41,025 bases of DNA from the NCBI RefSeq assembly GCF_001813675.1, contig NZ_KV813675.1, positions 539,734-580,758 of the forward strand, written 5' to 3'. Numbering within the stretch: the first letter of the stretch is position 1; each line of letters begins with the position of its first letter. A program made the translations under genes and the position numbers. This DNA comes from Streptococcus sp. HMSC078D09 (GTDB taxonomy: Bacteria; Bacillota; Bacilli; Lactobacillales; Streptococcaceae). The notes below the pieces were generated by a model. That model was not told the DNA's origin. It ran no database searches and saw only the letters and a list, made by a program, of their open reading frames with translations. Below are positions 1 through 7,759 of the stretch, one piece after another.

Positions 1-1
1 T

Positions 2-24
2 ACCGATTTCTGTCCCACTCTCTT
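2..24 (+). repeat. Right end of a dispersed streptococcal repeat element
   Basis: These 23 bases match 15753-15775, the right end of the complete-looking element at 15594-15776, with one mismatch. The rest of this copy, if present, would lie upstream of the window. In both places the repeat sits in an intergenic region. Confidence 0.6.
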
Positions 25-63
25 TTCTTTCGTTGTTTGAAGCTTAATTTTTGGGCAAAGATT

Positions 64-72
64 TGGTATAAT
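64..72 (+). promoter_or_regulatory. Extended -10 promoter of the GAF-dnaX operon
   Basis: TGGTATAAT is a perfect -10 (67-72) with the extended TG. A weak -35 (TTAATT, 44-49) lies 17 bp upstream. The first in-frame ATG (71) overlaps the -10 box, so it cannot be the start. Transcription should begin near 78-80, at or next to the ATG at 80. Confidence 0.75.
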
Positions 73-79
73 GGAAGGT

Positions 80-577
80 ATGAAACATTCGGAAAAAGAA
101 TCACAATACCAGCTCTTGCTGGCTCAATTAGATGCTCTCTTAATGGGAGAAACCAATGCCTTGGCTAATCTGTCCAATGCCAGTGCTCTCTTAAATCAAG
201 CCCTGCCACGTTCGGTCTTTGCAGGTTTTTATTTGTATGATCAAACGGAATTGATCTTGGGACCTTTTCAGGGAGGTGTTTCTTGTGTCCATATCGCTCT
301 TGGAAAGGGTGTCTGTGGAGAAGCAGCTCAAAAGCAGGAAACCATCATTGTCGATGATGTGCGCCAACACGCTAATTATATTTCCTGTGATAGCCGGGCT
401 ATGAGTGAGATTGTGGTGCCTATGGTCAAGGACGGTCAGCTCCTTGGGGTTTTAGATCTAGATTCAGAGTGTGTCTCTGACTATGATCAGCTGGATCAAG
501 AGTATTTGGAAAAGTTTGTCGCTCTCTTGATCGATAAGACAAACTGGGACTTTAAGATGTTTGGAGTTAAGAACTAA
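80..577 (+). CDS. Free methionine-R-sulfoxide reductase (GAF domain)
   Basis: A 165-residue cytosolic GAF-domain protein of the fRMsr family, which reduces free L-methionine-(R)-sulfoxide. One GAF domain fills the protein. Cys69, Cys79 and Cys103 have the 10 and 24 residue spacing of the family's three redox cysteines, within [13 protein letters not shown] and YISCDS. I chose ATG 80 over ATG 71 because the latter lies inside the promoter -10 box and because relatives begin near this point. No Shine-Dalgarno sequence fits, so the message may be leaderless. The stop codon overlaps the dnaX start (TAATG), so the two genes are probably translationally coupled. The pairing with dnaX is familiar in streptococci. 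Confidence 0.88.
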   Translation: MKHSEKESQYQLLLAQLDALLMGETNALANLSNASALLNQALPRSVFAGFYLYDQTELILGPFQGGVSCVHIALGKGVCGEAAQKQETIIVDDVRQHANYISCDSRAMSEIVVPMVKDGQLLGVLDLDSECVSDYDQLDQEYLEKFVALLIDKTNWDFKMFGVKN

Positions 578-2253
578 TGTATCAAGCTTTATATCGGAAA
601 TACCGTAGCCAGACCTTTGGCCAATTGGTCGGCCAGCAAGTGGTGGCACGGACATTGAGACAGGCCGTCGAGCAGGAGAAGATCAGCCATGCCTATCTCT
701 TTTCGGGTCCTCGTGGTACTGGGAAAACCAGTGTGGCCAAGATCTTTGCTAAGGCTATGAACTGTCCTAATCAAGTCAATGGGGAGCCGTGTAACGACTG
801 CTATATTTGTGAATCCATCACCAATGGGAGTCTAGAAGATGTTATCGAGATCGATGCAGCCTCCAACAATGGGGTCGATGAAATTCGCGATATTCGCGAC
901 AAGTCGACCTATGCTCCAAGTCTAGCTAAGCATAAGGTCTACATTATCGATGAGGTCCATATGCTCTCAACAGGGGCCTTTAATGCCTTGTTGAAGACGC
1001 TGGAAGAGCCAACGGAAAACGTGGTCTTTATCCTTGCAACAACGGAGTTGCACAAGATTCCAGCTACTATTCTGTCACGGGTGCAACGCTTTGAATTCAA
1101 ATCCATCAAACTACCGGATATCGTTCACCATTTGGAAAGCATCCTAGCTACAGAAGGGATTGCCTATGAAGCAGATGCTGTGCAAATCATCGCCCGGCGC
1201 GCTGAAGGTGGGATGCGGGATGCCTTGTCCATTTTGGACCAAGCCCTGAGTCTGACTGCGGGTAGTGAGTTGACGACAGCAATCGCTGAAGAGATTACTG
1301 GCTCCATCAGCCTAGCTGCGCTCGATCAGTACGTGGCTGCCATTCTGGCTCATGATGCGACAGCAGCGCTGGATCAGCTGGCGATTATCTTTGATAATGG
1401 GAAGAATATGGCCCGTTTCGTCACGGACTTACTTCAATATCTGAGAGATCTCCTGATTGTCCAGACAGGCGGAGAAAATACTCACGCTAGTGACTTGTTT
1501 GTGGCGAATCTGGAAGCTGATCAAGCCCGTCTTTTTGCCCTGATTGACCAGGCGACGACCAGTCTAGCGGATATCAAAAATAGTCTGCAACCGCGTATCT
1601 ATACTGAAATGATGACCATTAAATTGGCTGAAAGCACAGGCCAAGTTTCTAACTCAGCTGCTGTGGAGGTTCCTTCCAATGTGCTAGCTCAGCTGGAAGA
1701 CTTGAAGAAGGAAGTCGCTCAACTCAAGCAACAGTTAGCGCAATCAGGTAGCAGTCTTCCTGCTTCAAAACCGACAGTAGCTCGTCCAACCAAGTCGAGC
1801 AAGGGCTACCGTGCAGATCGAAACAAGGTCAACGCGATTTTGCAAGAGGCGGTCGAAAACCCAGAGTTGGCACGGACCAACTTGATCCGTCTTCAGAACG
1901 CTTGGGGGGAAATCATCGAAAGTTTGGCAGGTGCGGATAAGGCTCTCTTAATCGGATCCCAGCCAGTAGCTGCCAATGAAAATCACGCTATTTTAGCCTT
2001 TGAGTCTGCCTTTAATGCCGAACAGACCATGAAGCGGGACAACCTCAATACCATGTTTGGAAATATCCTCAGCAATGCTGCTGGCTTCTCGCCAGAAATT
2101 TTAGCTGTTTCGATGGAAGAATGGACCCAAATTCGGGCAGAGTTTTCGGCTAAGGCGCGTGGACAAAAAGCCGAAGTGGTGGAAGAAGAGGAAAGTGTCA
2201 TCCCTGAGGAATTTCACTTTTTATCCGATAAAATCACCCTGCAAGACGATTAA
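577..2253 (+). CDS. dnaX: DNA polymerase III subunit gamma/tau
   Basis: Clamp-loader ATPase of the replicative polymerase, 558 residues. The AAA+ N-terminus has Walker A GPRGTGKTS (from about residue 44), a four-cysteine zinc module (CPNQVNGEPCNDCYIC), the Walker B/DEVH-type motif IIDEVHMLS, and the arginine-finger region LSRVQRFEF. A Gln/Lys-rich linker near residues 370-390 leads to the C-terminal tau region, which binds polymerase. The length is typical of Gram-positive DnaX, and I saw no obvious slippery site for a shorter gamma form. Its start overlaps the stop of the upstream reductase gene by one base, so both are read from the promoter at 64-72. Confidence 0.97.
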   Translation: MYQALYRKYRSQTFGQLVGQQVVARTLRQAVEQEKISHAYLFSGPRGTGKTSVAKIFAKAMNCPNQVNGEPCNDCYICESITNGSLEDVIEIDAASNNGVDEIRDIRDKSTYAPSLAKHKVYIIDEVHMLSTGAFNALLKTLEEPTENVVFILATTELHKIPATILSRVQRFEFKSIKLPDIVHHLESILATEGIAYEADAVQIIARRAEGGMRDALSILDQALSLTAGSELTTAIAEEITGSISLAALDQYVAAILAHDATAALDQLAIIFDNGKNMARFVTDLLQYLRDLLIVQTGGENTHASDLFVANLEADQARLFALIDQATTSLADIKNSLQPRIYTEMMTIKLAESTGQVSNSAAVEVPSNVLAQLEDLKKEVAQLKQQLAQSGSSLPASKPTVARPTKSSKGYRADRNKVNAILQEAVENPELARTNLIRLQNAWGEIIESLAGADKALLIGSQPVAANENHAILAFESAFNAEQTMKRDNLNTMFGNILSNAAGFSPEILAVSMEEWTQIRAEFSAKARGQKAEVVEEEESVIPEEFHFLSDKITLQDD

Positions 2254-2276
2254 TACATGAATTTTTTACTGAATCA

Positions 2277-2285
2277 TGGTAAAAT
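2277..2285 (+). promoter_or_regulatory. Extended -10 promoter of the DUF3272 gene
   Basis: TGGTAAAAT gives a -10 at 2280-2285 with an extended TG and no clear -35. The predicted start of transcription falls at about 2292, which is the ATG of the next gene. The intervening bases are A/T only and contain no Shine-Dalgarno sequence. Confidence 0.6.
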
Positions 2286-2291
2286 AATTTT

Positions 2292-2489
2292 ATGAATAGA
2301 AAACAATTTGCAGTGATAGCAGTCTTTACTGCTATGGAGACATATTTTTTCAATGAAGCGACCATGGCGGGTCAAATGCTCTTTGCATGTTTTTGGGCTC
2401 TCTTGATCTTGCGCAATCTCCAGATGGCCTATATGGTGGAGAAGATTGCTAGTGCCATTGAAAAAGAAATTAAGAAGAAAAGAAAATGA
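2292..2489 (+). CDS. Small DUF3272-type membrane protein
   Basis: A 65-residue protein with two hydrophobic stretches (about 6-20 and 27-47) and a strongly basic tail ending KEIKKKRK. It resembles the short DUF3272 family found downstream of dnaX in streptococci; the function is unknown. There is no ribosome-binding site before ATG 2292, and the -10 box ends 6 bases upstream, so translation of a leaderless mRNA is the simplest reading. A terminator directly follows the stop codon. Confidence 0.72.
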   Translation: MNRKQFAVIAVFTAMETYFFNEATMAGQMLFACFWALLILRNLQMAYMVEKIASAIEKEIKKKRK

Positions 2490-2526
2490 AACCTTTGAAA
2501 AGAAATTCTTTTTCAAAGGTTTTTTT
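2488..2526. terminator. Bidirectional terminator between DUF3272 gene and yesN
   Basis: A stem of about 13 bp (AAACCTTTGAAAA with TTTTCAAAGGTTT) is followed by a T run on the plus strand and bordered by A-rich sequence that serves the minus strand. It separates converging genes. Confidence 0.85.
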
Positions 2527-2532
2527 CTTGTT

Positions 2533-4077
2533 TTAAAAGGCTTTTTGGCATTGTTTGCGGTAATCTCCTGGGGAGAGGCCGACCTTTTGTTTAAAAGCCT
2601 TTGTAAAGTAAGAGTAGTTGTCGTAGCCCACCTGGAGGGCGACTTGGTAAATGGGGGTATTGCTTTGCGATAGCATCTCTTTTGCGGCGGCCATCCGTTT
2701 ATCGGTGATGTATTTCACCAGGGTTTCGCCGGTATCGCGCTTAAACATCCGTGCTAGATGGTCTGGACTAAGAAAAACCATTTCGGCCAACTTAGTGCGA
2801 CTGATATCCTCCTTGTAATGGTGATCGATGTAGTCAATGATCCGCTGGATGAGATTGGATTGGTGTTCTAGATCGATCACATAATGGCGAGCAGAGCTCC
2901 AGTAATCCCCAATATAGGCTTCAAATGCTTCGATGGCATGAAACCGCCGTTCGAAGAGAAATTGATGGTGTTTGTTTTGAAATAACTTGTGGGCGAGAAT
3001 GCCGTTCTTATCCAGATAAATCCCAATTTGCTGGGTCCAGTCTAGCTGGAGTTCACTAAGAGCTGAGAGCGGAATGCGATCTTGATTCTCTAAGCTATGG
3101 ATGATTTGGAGAAGCTGTTCTGTCTCTAGTTGATTTGTAAAAGCAAGCGATATTCGATGAGCGGGCTTTTGAGGTGCTGGATTTGAGGAAGTGTAGGAGT
3201 GGATACTGTTCCAATGGAAAACTTGTTCTTCACTGTATTGGCAGAGTTGCAGAGCCTTCATCAAGAGCGTCTCAAGGGAAATGGCATCTGAATAGAGAAG
3301 GATAGAGGATCGGTCTAAGTCTTGCTGGATCTTCTGCTGGATAGCCTTTAGGAAGTCTGCACACTCTGTAGTCTGATTCTTTTTGAAGAGGCAGAGGTAG
3401 CGATCGGTCTGGCTTTCGATTTTACTGAGGGCGCAGTAGTGGACTGGAAAATCTAGGGAGAGATCCTTGATACAATGGCGGAGCTGCAAGCGCCAAGAAG
3501 GGACGCTGGGGTGAAAGTCTTCTTCAACTAAGTGGAGAGTGATGAGGACTAAGAGGTAGTCTTCATGTGGTTTGGGGCTATAGCCTCGTTTTGTTACTTC
3601 TTGAAGGAGCAGTTCTGCTTGAGATGGACGCGGTTTTCGCAAGTAGTCATGCCAAAATTCAGCTTCTTTTTGCCCTTGCTGGGCTAATTGGGTCGCACTC
3701 TTGTGGCGCTTTATCTTATTGAGGGCTTTTTGAATGATAAATTCTAAGCGTTCGGGGTCAATCGGTTTGAGGTAGTATTCAAAACTTTGGAGTTCAATGG
3801 CTTTTTGGGCATAATTGAAATCAGCATAATTGGTGAGGAAGATCGTTTGAATGTCATATTTTTCTGACCGGACCCAAGCTAGGAGATCTAGCCCACTGCC
3901 TTGTGGCATCTCTATATCACTGATCATGAGGGCGATTGGGTGGCTTTGAATGATGGCTTGGGCTTGGCTCAGACTGGAGGCGGTATATACCTGCTCAATG
4001 CCCAAGGCTTCCCAATGGATGGTTTCCTGCAGGGCTTTAATGATAAAACGATCATCGTCAACGAGTAGGATATTCAT
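2533..4077 (-). CDS. yesN: Response regulator, YesN type (receiver + AraC DNA-binding)
   Basis: Cytosolic response regulator of 514 residues. The N-terminal receiver has the acidic pair DDD near residues 7-9, phospho-acceptor Asp54 in MISDIEMPQ, and Lys near 105 in YYLKPID. A long linker follows, then a C-terminal AraC/XylS two-helix-turn-helix domain (about 410-514) ending in the family signature GYDNYSYFTKAFKQKVGLSPGDYRK. I start at the internal ATG 4077 because AAAGGAG lies 8-9 bases upstream; the longer reading begins inside the kinase gene without a site. It overlaps the kinase 3' end by 20 bases, indicating coupling. It probably regulates the divergent sugar transporter at 5921-9322. 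Confidence 0.9.
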   Translation of the reverse strand: MNILLVDDDRFIIKALQETIHWEALGIEQVYTASSLSQAQAIIQSHPIALMISDIEMPQGSGLDLLAWVRSEKYDIQTIFLTNYADFNYAQKAIELQSFEYYLKPIDPERLEFIIQKALNKIKRHKSATQLAQQGQKEAEFWHDYLRKPRPSQAELLLQEVTKRGYSPKPHEDYLLVLITLHLVEEDFHPSVPSWRLQLRHCIKDLSLDFPVHYCALSKIESQTDRYLCLFKKNQTTECADFLKAIQQKIQQDLDRSSILLYSDAISLETLLMKALQLCQYSEEQVFHWNSIHSYTSSNPAPQKPAHRISLAFTNQLETEQLLQIIHSLENQDRIPLSALSELQLDWTQQIGIYLDKNGILAHKLFQNKHHQFLFERRFHAIEAFEAYIGDYWSSARHYVIDLEHQSNLIQRIIDYIDHHYKEDISRTKLAEMVFLSPDHLARMFKRDTGETLVKYITDKRMAAAKEMLSQSNTPIYQVALQVGYDNYSYFTKAFKQKVGLSPGDYRKQCQKAF

Positions 4078-5725
4078 GTGTGTCTCCTTTGTAGGGTTCA
4101 TAAGGAAGGCTCAGTTGGATGTGGGCACCTCCTTGGGATCCATTTGAAAATTGAAGCGTGTAGTGATCTGGATAGAGGAGATCTAGTCGCTCTCGTGCAT
4201 TGGTCAAACCAATGTGGTGGCCATCTTCTGTGACTAAGGATTTCTTTTCTACTAGATCTTGTAAGATAGCGGAGCTAAAACCAGGACCGTTATCCTGAAG
4301 GGAAATGGCAAGCTGTTGGTTTGCTTCTTCATGAATGGCAAGCTGGATGTGGAAGAAATCTTGGAAAGAAAAGCCGTGTTTGATGGCATTTTCCACAAAG
4401 GTTTGTAAAAGCAGAGGGGGGATGGCCGCATCTTTCAGACCAGGATCCCAGTCCAGGTCAAAGTGGATGCTGTCCCCATAGCGGATTTTCTGGATCTCTA
4501 GGTAATTTCGGATATGTTGGATTTCATCTGCTAAGCGATTGAAATCTTGGTTGGCTTGAAAGAGGTGACGCAAGTAGTTGGAAGTCACCTTGGTCAACTC
4601 CTCGATTTCTTTATAGTCCTTGGTTTGGAGCATGCTGTGAATCATGGAGAGCATGTTGAGGTAAAAATGGGGTCGGACTTGATTTTTGAGGTAATTGAGT
4701 TCGACCTTTTTGAGGTTGAGTTGCGCGTGGTAGGCTCGAATTTGGAGGTCCTTCATATGGATTAGGACCTGATTGAGCTTGTGATTGGCCTGATCGATCT
4801 CTAAGATCCCTTGGTCTTCGATCACATCTAGCTTGGTAGAAGCGGCATCTAGCTGAGAAAGACGCTGGGTGAGTCGTTTCATCGGTTGGATCATCCGTTG
4901 ACGAATATAAAGGATCAGAATGGTAGAGAGAACGGCGATGATCAAAGGGACCAAGGAGAGAAGGGTTTCCAGTACGATATTTGTACGGAAAACGTCCCCG
5001 TAATCGACCGTCACATACAGATCAAAAGGCAGATGGGTTTGATTGCTATCGGCTTGAATGACGGAATCTGTAGCATGGATCTGGTTGGGACGATCGATGG
5101 ATAAGCGTCCTTTTTTCCCAATATTGAGCTTTTGCAAGGGTTTTAAAATATCCTGGGTAGAAATGATGGCATAGATAGACTTTCCCTTGTAATGGAGAGA
5201 TTTCAAGAGATAATCATGCTGGTTCAGACTGATTCGTTGCCATTTTTGACTGGTCTTGTCTGTTTCTTTGTCATAGGTTTTAAGATGATCTTTCAATTGT
5301 ACATAGTCCAGGTAAGGCAGTTGAAGACTGGAGGCATTGATAAAATGAGGGATATCTCTTGTCTCTATGAAAAAGGTAATGGGGCTATCCATCTGGTACT
5401 GAAACTCCGTGAAATCGATTCGCAATTTTTTTAGATTTTCATGAAAATCCGTGAAATCAAGCGGGGTATTGAGCTCTGTCAAATAGTCATTGTGGCTAAT
5501 AGTACTGTACATAAAACGCTCAACGGAGTGAAGCTCTGTATTTAAGGAATCCGCATAAATATGAATTGAGTCTTCTAAATGGAGCATATTTTGGTGTTTA
5601 ATAAAATTTCGGCTAATCCCACCAATCAAAAGGTTGATCAAGGTATTGACGACTAAGAGGAGAAAGAGTAGGCGCGAAAAAAATTGAATCGAGTGATCTC
5701 GTGTACTTCTGTGAATAGCTTTCAT
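4058..5725 (-). CDS. yesM: Sensor histidine kinase, YesM type
   Basis: Membrane kinase of about 555 residues. It has an N-terminal transmembrane helix (about 16-36), an extracellular sensing region, a second helix (near 265-290), a HAMP-like segment, the His_kinase domain with phospho-acceptor His353 in QVRPHFYLN, and a C-terminal ATPase with N box FVENAIKHG and G box DNGPGFS. This layout is that of YesM/LytS-like kinases for sugar sensing. I start at ATG 5725, preceded by GAGGTG, rather than the GTG three codons earlier. Streptococci have one such pair (pneumococcal TCS07, linked in the literature to host-glycan use); equivalence here is inferred. Confidence 0.9.
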   Translation of the reverse strand: MKAIHRSTRDHSIQFFSRLLFLLLVVNTLINLLIGGISRNFIKHQNMLHLEDSIHIYADSLNTELHSVERFMYSTISHNDYLTELNTPLDFTDFHENLKKLRIDFTEFQYQMDSPITFFIETRDIPHFINASSLQLPYLDYVQLKDHLKTYDKETDKTSQKWQRISLNQHDYLLKSLHYKGKSIYAIISTQDILKPLQKLNIGKKGRLSIDRPNQIHATDSVIQADSNQTHLPFDLYVTVDYGDVFRTNIVLETLLSLVPLIIAVLSTILILYIRQRMIQPMKRLTQRLSQLDAASTKLDVIEDQGILEIDQANHKLNQVLIHMKDLQIRAYHAQLNLKKVELNYLKNQVRPHFYLNMLSMIHSMLQTKDYKEIEELTKVTSNYLRHLFQANQDFNRLADEIQHIRNYLEIQKIRYGDSIHFDLDWDPGLKDAAIPPLLLQTFVENAIKHGFSFQDFFHIQLAIHEEANQQLAISLQDNGPGFSSAILQDLVEKKSLVTEDGHHIGLTNARERLDLLYPDHYTLQFSNGSQGGAHIQLSLPYEPYKGDTHEYPTR

Positions 5726-5743
5726 AATGAGCACCTCACATAT

Positions 5744-5752
5744 ATTATAGCA
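5744..5752 (-). promoter_or_regulatory. Extended -10 promoter of yesMN
   Basis: On the minus strand the bases read TGCTATAAT, a consensus -10 with extended TG, about 20 bases before the yesM start. Confidence 0.65.
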
Positions 5753-5804
5753 CTATTTGAAAACGGATTCATGGACAAAACCGATAGTAAAGTAAAAAAA
5801 ATCG

Positions 5805-5895
5805 GGAAAGTGCATGTTTTTGTGTGGTGAAAACGGAAAAGTGAATGAAGATGCACGAAAAAGTTCTATAAAGATGGAAAGGATTCCTATAAAAT
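5805..5895 (+). promoter_or_regulatory. Transporter promoter with candidate YesN operator repeats
   Basis: GGAAAGTGCATG (5805-5816) and GGAAAAGTGAATG (5835-5847) form an imperfect direct repeat about 30 bp apart. GTGCAT (5810-5815) is also mirrored by ATGCAC (5851-5856). TATAAAAT at 5888-5895 is a -10 candidate. Direct repeats upstream of a weak -35 fit activation by an AraC-type regulator; assignment to YesN is inference. Confidence 0.45.
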
Positions 5896-5920
5896 AGAGG
5901 AGAAAGAAAAGGAGGGCCTT

Positions 5921-6838
5921 ATGAAAAGTGAAGTAAATGCGAAGCAGAGTAAATTTAAGAAAAATATTCCTTTATATGTGCTGCTCCTACCATCGATTAT
6001 TTTATTGCTTTTATTTGCCTATATCCCTATGGCAGGTCTAGTCATCGCTTTTAAAGATTACTCTCCCGCTACTGGGATATTTGGAAGTCCTTGGGCTGGT
6101 CTCAAGTATTTTAACCAGTTCTTCTCATCCTTCCAGTTTGCGACAACCATGAAGAATACCTTGAAAATTTCTATTTACAGTATTCTGGTTGGTTTTCCCT
6201 TGCCGATTGTTCTAGCCATCATTTGCAACCAGATTCGTGTGGGCAAGTTCAAAAAAATCTTTCAAGTAACGACTTATTTGCCTCATTTTATCTCGACCAT
6301 GGTCATGTGTGGGATGATTATTCTCTTTCTCTCTCCAAGTAGTGGACTGTTAGCCAATGTCCTCAAATTAGTCGGCTTAAAGATGCCTGCCCTCTTATCT
6401 AAACCAGGTAGCTTTGCGGGTGTCTATGTCTGGAGTGATGTCTGGCAACATATCGGTTGGGATAGTATCATCTATCTAGCCGCTTTATCAGCCATTGATC
6501 CGACTTTTTATGAAGCAGCGACTATGGACGGAGCGAGTCGATTGCAAAAGATCCGTCATATTGACTTACCCTTACTGTTACCAACGGCGATGATTCTCCT
6601 GATTCTCAGAGCAGGAAGTCTACTCAGTGTTGGTTTTGAAAAGGTCTTGCTCTTGCAAAATCCACTCAATCTGGCAGGAAGTGAAATCATTTCGACCTAT
6701 GTCTACAAAGTGGGGATGATTAATTTTCAATATAGTTACTCGACAGCGATCGGTCTCTTTAATACCTTGGTCAACTTGATCATCTTACTGTCGGTCAACT
6801 GGTTTGCGAAACGCTATACCAAGACAGGATTGTTCTAG
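5921..6838 (+). CDS. lplB: ABC sugar permease, LplB type
   Basis: Integral membrane permease, 305 residues, with about six hydrophobic helices. The cytoplasmic EAA loop (YEAATMDGASRLQKIRHIDLPLLLP) docks the ATPase. The N-terminal pattern (PLYVLLLPSIILLLLFAYIPM) is typical of the LplB half of CUT1 oligosaccharide importers. A strong AAGGAGG site precedes ATG 5921. It is the first gene of a four-gene run (two permeases, binding lipoprotein, YesL-like protein) divergent from yesMN. No ATPase is encoded nearby, so a shared ATPase such as MsmK would have to energise it. Confidence 0.9.
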   Translation: MKSEVNAKQSKFKKNIPLYVLLLPSIILLLLFAYIPMAGLVIAFKDYSPATGIFGSPWAGLKYFNQFFSSFQFATTMKNTLKISIYSILVGFPLPIVLAIICNQIRVGKFKKIFQVTTYLPHFISTMVMCGMIILFLSPSSGLLANVLKLVGLKMPALLSKPGSFAGVYVWSDVWQHIGWDSIIYLAALSAIDPTFYEAATMDGASRLQKIRHIDLPLLLPTAMILLILRAGSLLSVGFEKVLLLQNPLNLAGSEIISTYVYKVGMINFQYSYSTAIGLFNTLVNLIILLSVNWFAKRYTKTGLF

Positions 6839-6853
6839 GAAGGAGGAGAAATT

Positions 6854-7750
6854 GTGAAATTATTTCAACATGCGAGAAAGACCAAGTCAGAAATCCTCTT
6901 TGATATTTTTATCTATGGTCTAGCGATTTGCTTGATTCTGTTGATTGTCTACCCTTTGTGGTTTGTCATTATTGCCTCCTTTAGTAATCCGTCTGATGTG
7001 GCAACTGGTAAGGTGTGGTTTATCCCGAGGGAATGGCGACTAGACGGCTATCAACGCTTGATTGAGCAGCCTTTGTTTCTAAAGAGCTATCTCAACACCA
7101 TCCTCTACACGGTTGTAGGGACCATCGTTGCCCTGGTCATTAATATCCCGGCTGGTTACGCCTTGTCGCGAAAGGACCTCTTTGCTAAGAAATGGGTCAG
7201 TGTCTTCTTTATCGTTCCCATGTTTGTCTCTGGGGGCTTGATTCCCATTTATTTGACAGTGAAACAATTGGGCTTGGTCGACACCTTCTGGGTAATGGTC
7301 GTACCGTTTGCAGTATCTCCTTACAATATCGTTGTAGCTCGAACTTTCTTTAACAATAGTATTCCAGAAGGGATGTGGGAAGCCGCCCAGATAGATGGGT
7401 GCGGAACCATTCATTACTTCAGAAAGATCGTGCTCCCCTTGTCCAAGGCTATTATTGCCGTTATTGGACTTTGGACAGCAGTAGGGATCTGGAATTCTTG
7501 GTTCAATGCCTTGATTTATTTGACAAATGAAAATCTCCAACCTCTACAACTGATCCTGCGCCGTCTCTTAATTAGTAATCAAATGTTGCAATCGCAAGCA
7601 ACAGGGGAGGTAGCTTCTGACCTCCGTATTAAGGCTGATATGATGAAATATGCAGCCATCGTTATCTCAACAGCACCGATTATGATGCTGTATCCATTCG
7701 TCCAAAAATACTTTAATCAAGGTGTCATGATAGGTGCCTTGAAAGAATAG
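6854..7750 (+). CDS. ytcP: ABC sugar permease, YtcP/AraQ type
   Basis: Second permease of the importer, 298 residues, about six hydrophobic segments. The EAA loop reads WEAAQIDGCGTIHYFRKIVLPLSK. The start is GTG at 6854, behind GGAGGAG, only 15 bases after the first permease. The C-terminus (PIMMLYPFVQKYFNQGVMIGALKE) is characteristic of the YtcP branch. It pairs with the LplB-type protein to form the membrane channel. Confidence 0.9.
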   Translation: MKLFQHARKTKSEILFDIFIYGLAICLILLIVYPLWFVIIASFSNPSDVATGKVWFIPREWRLDGYQRLIEQPLFLKSYLNTILYTVVGTIVALVINIPAGYALSRKDLFAKKWVSVFFIVPMFVSGGLIPIYLTVKQLGLVDTFWVMVVPFAVSPYNIVVARTFFNNSIPEGMWEAAQIDGCGTIHYFRKIVLPLSKAIIAVIGLWTAVGIWNSWFNALIYLTNENLQPLQLILRRLLISNQMLQSQATGEVASDLRIKADMMKYAAIVISTAPIMMLYPFVQKYFNQGVMIGALKE

Positions 7751-7759
7751 GAGAAGATC

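Noticed and set aside
577..2253. Programmed frameshift in dnaX making a short gamma subunit
   Set aside because: I saw no slippery heptamer with a downstream stem in the right place.
7079..7540. Minus-strand open frame of 153 codons opposite the YtcP-type permease
   Set aside because: It is antisense to conserved permease motifs and shows no recognisable domain.
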